Source: an uncultured Bacilli bacterium
GTDB taxonomy: Bacteria > Bacillota_I > Bacilli_A > RF39 > UBA660
Reading direction: 5' to 3'
NCBI GenBank assembly: GCA_947628725.1
Contig: CANRAQ010000015.1
Coordinates: forward strand, 1 to 17,598
Length of the DNA: 17,598 nucleotides
The notes beneath the pieces were generated by a model, which searched no databases, had not been told where the DNA came from, and worked only from the letters and a program-made list of their open reading frames with translations. The translations under genes and the position numbers were made by a program. Every line of letters starts with the position of its first letter. Within the stretch, counting starts at the first letter, position 1. This document shows positions 14,001 to 17,598 of the stretch, piece by piece.

Positions 14001-15206
14001 TTATAATTTCCCTTTCATTCCTTTTAATCCTTTTATTCCATAATTACTTAATATATTACTTTCAAATGAATATATTTTATTTGATTTATTTTTATATTCT
14101 TTTATTGACATAGTAATCATGTCATCTAATAATTCGGAATATTTTTTACCAACAGGTTTCCATAGATAAAAAGATAAACTTCCTGGAATAGTATTTGGTT
14201 CATTAATATATAATTTATTATTCTTTTTATCTATTAAATAATCTATTCTACATACTCCAGACAAATTAAGTAATCTAAATACTTTTTTAGAAGTTTCTTC
14301 TATTTCTTTAGTTAATTTGTCATCTATACGCGCTGGGATTATTCTACTTGCACTTGCCATATCTTTACTTGGCATAGATTTAAATGATCCCTTCATTTTT
14401 CCTTTAGCGCCACCAATATATTTATCCTTGTAAGTTAAGAAATCATCATCACTTGTAACTTCTTCTATCGCACTTGTTTCTTGATGTGTATAATTTCCAA
14501 GTACACTACAGTTAACTTCAACTAAATTTTGTACTGCTTTTTCTACGATTATTTTAACATCATATTTTATAGCTTCTTCTATTGCTTTAGCAAGTTCATT
14601 TTCTTTCTTTACATAAGTTATACCTATACTACTACCTAATGTAGCAGGTTTTACAACGACAGGATATCCTAGTTTTCCTACCTCAGCAAATATTTTTTCA
14701 CAGTCATCTGCATATTCGTTATCAAAAAACCATATATAATCTACAATAGGCAATTTTGCCTCTTTAAATATTTGCTTCATTACAACTTTATCTTGTCCTA
14801 AAGCACTTCCTAAAACTTTACTGCCTACATATGGTATTCCTATACTTTCCAAATAACCTTGTATAGTTCCATCTTCGGCATTATTTCCATGAACTATAGG
14901 AAATGCAATATCTATCTGTGTTATAACTTTTCTAAATAGTCCTTTAGTACTTTGAAGGCAAAAACCTTCTTTTGTTTTTACAAGTACTACTTGTTTAGCA
15001 TATTTTTTTAGTTCATTAAAATCTTTATAAACATCTATATCTTCAAGCATAGAACCTGTATACCATATTCTATCTTTACTTATATATATAGGAACAACAT
15101 CATATTTATCATGATTTATATGTTCCATTGCTTGAACTGCAGTAATTATACTTACCTCATGTTCAACAGTTTCTCCACCAAATATTACTCCTAATTTTAT
15201 TTTCAT
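14001..15206 (-). CDS. ddl: D-alanine--D-alanine ligase, long-loop subtype
   Basis: Joins two D-Ala with ATP to make the dipeptide that MurF adds to UDP-MurNAc-tripeptide. The opening GVIFGGETVEHEVSI is the Ddl signature; HGNNAEDGTIQG (106-117) and VVVKPATLGSSIG (183-195) belong to the ATP-grasp fold; the metal-binding end reads YINEPNTIPGS (333-343). At 401 residues it is longer than most Ddl (about 310-370). Part of the extra length is a longer loop after FLTYKDKY (256-263), the place where Ddl uses Tyr-Lys and VanA-type D-Ala-D-Lac ligases carry His; so D-Ala-D-Ala is expected. The rest is a C-terminal tail ending GIKGLKGMKGKL. AGGAGA, made partly from the murF TAG stop, lies 8 nt before the ATG. 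It follows murF by 12 nt. Confidence 0.93.
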   Translation of the reverse strand: MKIKLGVIFGGETVEHEVSIITAVQAMEHINHDKYDVVPIYISKDRIWYTGSMLEDIDVYKDFNELKKYAKQVVLVKTKEGFCLQSTKGLFRKVITQIDIAFPIVHGNNAEDGTIQGYLESIGIPYVGSKVLGSALGQDKVVMKQIFKEAKLPIVDYIWFFDNEYADDCEKIFAEVGKLGYPVVVKPATLGSSIGITYVKKENELAKAIEEAIKYDVKIIVEKAVQNLVEVNCSVLGNYTHQETSAIEEVTSDDDFLTYKDKYIGGAKGKMKGSFKSMPSKDMASASRIIPARIDDKLTKEIEETSKKVFRLLNLSGVCRIDYLIDKKNNKLYINEPNTIPGSLSFYLWKPVGKKYSELLDDMITMSIKEYKNKSNKIYSFESNILSNYGIKGLKGMKGKL

Positions 15207-15218
15207 TTAAACACTCTC

Positions 15219-16796
15219 CTATTCATTAAATAAATCTGGTAAATCGTTTTCTAGTAATACATAAGTATTGTCATCTGCTAATCTACTCATTAGAGGAAAT
15301 GCATCTTTAACATCATTTAGTACAAATACATTTTTATCGTTATACTTTTTTGACATTAATCCGTCATATATAGGTTTTGTTTGATTTTTGCCTACTAATA
15401 TTACATAATCACAAACTTCACTTATATATTCCCCAAATTTTTCATTTAACTCATATTGTTTTTCACCTAATTCTATCATACCAGGTGTTACAATTATTTT
15501 AGTTCCATCCATTAAATTAAGTACATCTAATGCCATTTTTGAACCTACTGGATTTGAATTATATGCATCATCTATTATATTAATATTCCCATATTTTTTA
15601 AGTTCTAAACGATGTTCTATAGTTTTTACACTACTAACTCCTCTTTGAAGTTCATTTATTTTTAATCCAAGTTCATGACCTAAAAGTATTCCTGCTAAAA
15701 CATTATATACATTATGTTTTCCAAGTAATTTTGTAGTAAATGTATACTTATTTTTATCTCCTTTGAAAATACAATCAAATGTAGTTCCTTCTCCAGATAA
15801 TTTTATATTTTCAGCATATAAATCTACATCTTTATTATCTATTCCTATCCACTTTACATTACAATTATTTTTAATATTATATTTTAATTGATATGGGTCA
15901 TCGCCATTTAGTATTGCTAATCCATCACTAGGTAATGATTCAACTAATTCGAATTTACCCTTCATTATATTATCTCGTGAACCAAATGTTTCTAAATGTG
16001 CTTCACCTATTATAGTTATTATTCCATATTTAGGTTTTACTAATTTACAGTTTTGTTTTATTTCTCCTATTTTAAATGCACCCATCTCTGCAATAAATAT
16101 ATCATCAAACTTATCTAAATAATTATTTATTGAATTTATAAGTCCATATGGTGTATTAAAACTTTTTGGTGTAGCAAATGAATTAAATTTTACATTTAAT
16201 ATATCATTTATAATATTTTTGCTACTAGTTTTACCATAACTACCAGTTATTCCAACAACAGGTATATTCATAGATTTTAATTTTTTTACTGCTTGAAATT
16301 TATAGTGATAATAAACACATTTTTCTATAGGTTTATTTAATACATTAGCTGTCATTACAACAAAGTAATTTAAATATGTAACTAAACCTAATAAAGTATA
16401 AGCATAAACTAAATTATCATAACTAAAGTTGATTAAAAATGGTATTATCATTATTAAATACATTAAACTTATAGTAAATAATAATCTTTTAACTCTAGCA
16501 GTAATGACAAGTGGTTTTTTTACTACTACTTTTTTCTTTCTATATGTAATATATATAATTCCATAAAGAACTATAAAAGTTCCTATTGTAACTCCTATGT
16601 TAAAAAATAATGTAAGAACTAAAAGTACAAATAATATATCACTATCATAAGCTACTTTTGTTATATTTGTAATTATCCATTTAAAATATCTATTGTCATC
16701 ATTATAAAAATTTTGTTGCAACATATGTAACGACCTTTTTGTTTTAAAGAAAGTAAATATTAAAAATGGTATTAAAGATATTAAAAACAACGCCAT
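15219..16796 (-). CDS. murF: Membrane-anchored Mur ligase, MurF type
   Basis: 525 residues. The first ~155 form a membrane domain with about five helices (about 1-17, 53-66, 68-84, 104-124, 128-150) and the HMLQQNFYND segment that I recall from other Bacillota membrane MurF-like proteins. The Mur ligase part follows: P-loop VVGITGSYGKTSSKN (180-194), AEMGAFKIGEI (235-245) and GEAHLETFGS (264-273) in the ATPase domain, EHRLE (394-398) and IIDDAYNSNP (407-416) in the C-terminal domain. MurF adds D-Ala-D-Ala to UDP-MurNAc-tripeptide; the adjacent ddl makes that substrate, which supports MurF. The standard MurF N-terminal uridine-binding domain is missing and replaced by membrane helices. AGGAGGAG lies 6 nt before the ATG, inside the end of the hydrolase gene. 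A MurE/MurT-like role is less likely. Confidence 0.85.
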   Translation of the reverse strand: MALFLISLIPFLIFTFFKTKRSLHMLQQNFYNDDNRYFKWIITNITKVAYDSDILFVLLVLTLFFNIGVTIGTFIVLYGIIYITYRKKKVVVKKPLVITARVKRLLFTISLMYLIMIIPFLINFSYDNLVYAYTLLGLVTYLNYFVVMTANVLNKPIEKCVYYHYKFQAVKKLKSMNIPVVGITGSYGKTSSKNIINDILNVKFNSFATPKSFNTPYGLINSINNYLDKFDDIFIAEMGAFKIGEIKQNCKLVKPKYGIITIIGEAHLETFGSRDNIMKGKFELVESLPSDGLAILNGDDPYQLKYNIKNNCNVKWIGIDNKDVDLYAENIKLSGEGTTFDCIFKGDKNKYTFTTKLLGKHNVYNVLAGILLGHELGLKINELQRGVSSVKTIEHRLELKKYGNINIIDDAYNSNPVGSKMALDVLNLMDGTKIIVTPGMIELGEKQYELNEKFGEYISEVCDYVILVGKNQTKPIYDGLMSKKYNDKNVFVLNDVKDAFPLMSRLADDNTYVLLENDLPDLFNE

Positions 16797-16797
16797 A

Positions 16798-17532
16798 CTA
16801 CACTCCTCCTATAAAGTTTTTAATTATACTTACTGTCTGATCTAATCTTTCTAAATATGCATAATGTGTACATCCCTCATACGGAATAACTGCTGAATCA
16901 TTAATTAATTTTTCAAGTTCATATGCTTCTTCTATTGGAACCTCATTATCCATAGTTCCCCAAACTATTATAGTAGGACATTTTATTTTTTTTACGTTTT
17001 CTGTTATATCGAGATTAACATGTTCTACTAATATTTTTCTCATAAAGTCACTAGCATTTTTGTAGTCCCTAGAACCTATATGTCTTTTTGCAAATCCCTC
17101 AAATTTATTAAGTCCCGGTACATTTTTTAATTTTTTAAGTACCTTAGTTTTCATACTGAGTTTTTTTACTTCTTTTTTATATGGACTTCCAAATAAGATT
17201 AATTTATTAACTTCATACATACTTGCATATATTAAACTTATTTTTCCACCAAATGAATGACCTATCAATATTGGTTTTTTTATCTTAAGTTCATCTAACA
17301 GTTTTTTTATACATTCTGCATAATCATACATTGTCCATATTTTTGACGGTTCAGGACTATTACCAAATCCAGGTAAATCAACTATTATTACTCTATTATT
17401 TTTCTTTAACCTGTCTCCAACTGGTTTCATCATCTCAATATTTTGACCCCAGCCATGAAGAAGTACTACTGTATTTTCCCCTTCACCATAATCAACATAG
17501 TTAACATCCGTATCATTTATGTGCTTTAACAT
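16798..17532 (-). CDS. Alpha/beta-hydrolase fold protein
   Basis: 244 residues, cytoplasmic. LLHGWGQN (24-31) forms the oxyanion-hole region; Ser93 in GHSFGGK is the nucleophile; Asp195 in GTMDNEVP and His223 complete the triad. A helical cap (about 120-175) covers the site. The family includes esterases, lipases and C-C hydrolases such as BioH/MenH-like proteins; the substrate cannot be read. It ends one base before the murF start, so it is cotranscribed with murF and ddl; a link to envelope metabolism is inferred from position only. GGTGA lies 4 nt before the ATG, and an extended -10 is directly upstream. Confidence 0.9.
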   Translation of the reverse strand: MLKHINDTDVNYVDYGEGENTVVLLHGWGQNIEMMKPVGDRLKKNNRVIIVDLPGFGNSPEPSKIWTMYDYAECIKKLLDELKIKKPILIGHSFGGKISLIYASMYEVNKLILFGSPYKKEVKKLSMKTKVLKKLKNVPGLNKFEGFAKRHIGSRDYKNASDFMRKILVEHVNLDITENVKKIKCPTIIVWGTMDNEVPIEEAYELEKLINDSAVIPYEGCTHYAYLERLDQTVSIIKNFIGGV

Positions 17533-17547
17533 TATCTCACCATTATA

Positions 17548-17556
17548 ATTATATCA
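17548..17556 (-). promoter_or_regulatory. Promoter (-10) of the hydrolase-murF-ddl operon
   Basis: TGATATAAT on the minus strand (17556-17548), a perfect extended -10. The region 17 nt upstream is only T-rich, so there is no proper -35. The start site would be about 9 nt before the ATG. Confidence 0.5.
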
Positions 17557-17569
17557 CAATTATATATTA

Positions 17570-17598
17570 AAAAAAAGAAATGTAAATATTTTTTTACA
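17570..17598 (-). terminator. Probable terminator of a gene beyond the right edge
   Basis: TGTAAA (17598-17593 on the minus strand), a 6-base loop, TTTACA (17586-17581), then TTTCTTTTTTTT. The A/T-rich stem may continue outside the window. It suggests that another minus-strand gene ends just upstream of the hydrolase operon. Confidence 0.4.

Noticed and set aside
1..17598. Mollicutes-type code with TGA as Trp
   Set aside because: mreC and the 147-aa gene end in TGA at natural positions, and Trp codons in the conserved proteins fit TGG.
1..17598. Prophage, transposon, CRISPR or defence island
   Set aside because: No transposase, integrase, repeat array, phage gene or toxin-antitoxin pair is visible; the content is mostly core envelope and metabolic genes on one strand.

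Overview
The window is AT-rich, and every supported gene lies on the minus strand, so transcription runs from high to low coordinates. Gene content (MreC/MreD, SpoIIIE/FtsK, RadC, sortase with a sorting-signal protein, NagZ-type GH3, Ddl, membrane-anchored MurF), AGGAGG-type ribosome binding sites and short gaps point to a monoderm, low-GC Bacillota. My best guess is an uncultured gut-type Bacilli/Erysipelotrichia/RF39-like lineage. TGA is used as a stop (mreC, the 147-aa gene), so this is genetic code 11 and not the Mycoplasma code. No tRNA, rRNA, CRISPR array or insertion sequence was seen, and no gap between genes exceeds about 135 bases.

Layout in transcription order. (1) 17532-14001: alpha/beta hydrolase, membrane-anchored MurF-type ligase and D-Ala-D-Ala ligase, tightly packed; a cytoplasmic peptidoglycan precursor operon. 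(2) 13924-12548: membrane-anchored GH3 (NagZ-like) with its own terminator. (3) 12437-10041: a secreted protein with a C-terminal NPDTG sorting signal, a terminator hairpin, then a class-B-like sortase with an unusual ~265-residue cytoplasmic N-terminal region; a likely substrate/enzyme pair. (4) 9980-7667: three separately promoted genes: a short-chain dehydrogenase, an unrecognised 210-aa protein and a ZIP-family metal transporter. (5) 7573-4994: a coupled operon of a two-helix membrane protein, a lipoprotein, a cysteine-rich unknown and enolase. (6) 4860-123: SpoIIIE/FtsK translocase, SPOR-like membrane protein, RadC, MreC, MreD; the order resembles spoIIB-maf-radC-mreB-mreC-mreD of Bacillus, with maf and mreB absent here. 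(7) At the left edge, eight codons of a further gene whose N-terminus looks like a type IV prepilin signal.

Most of the window serves the cell envelope: precursor synthesis (MurF, Ddl), recycling (NagZ), elongation (MreC/D), septal chromosome translocation (SpoIIIE/FtsK, SPOR) and surface anchoring (sortase pair). The most unusual items are the sortase fusion with its intercistronic terminator, the short enolase in an atypical operon, the trimmed radC-mre locus, and a T13 tract between the putative promoter elements of the prepilin-like gene. Several promoters share an extended -10 (TGnTATAAT) with weak -35 boxes.
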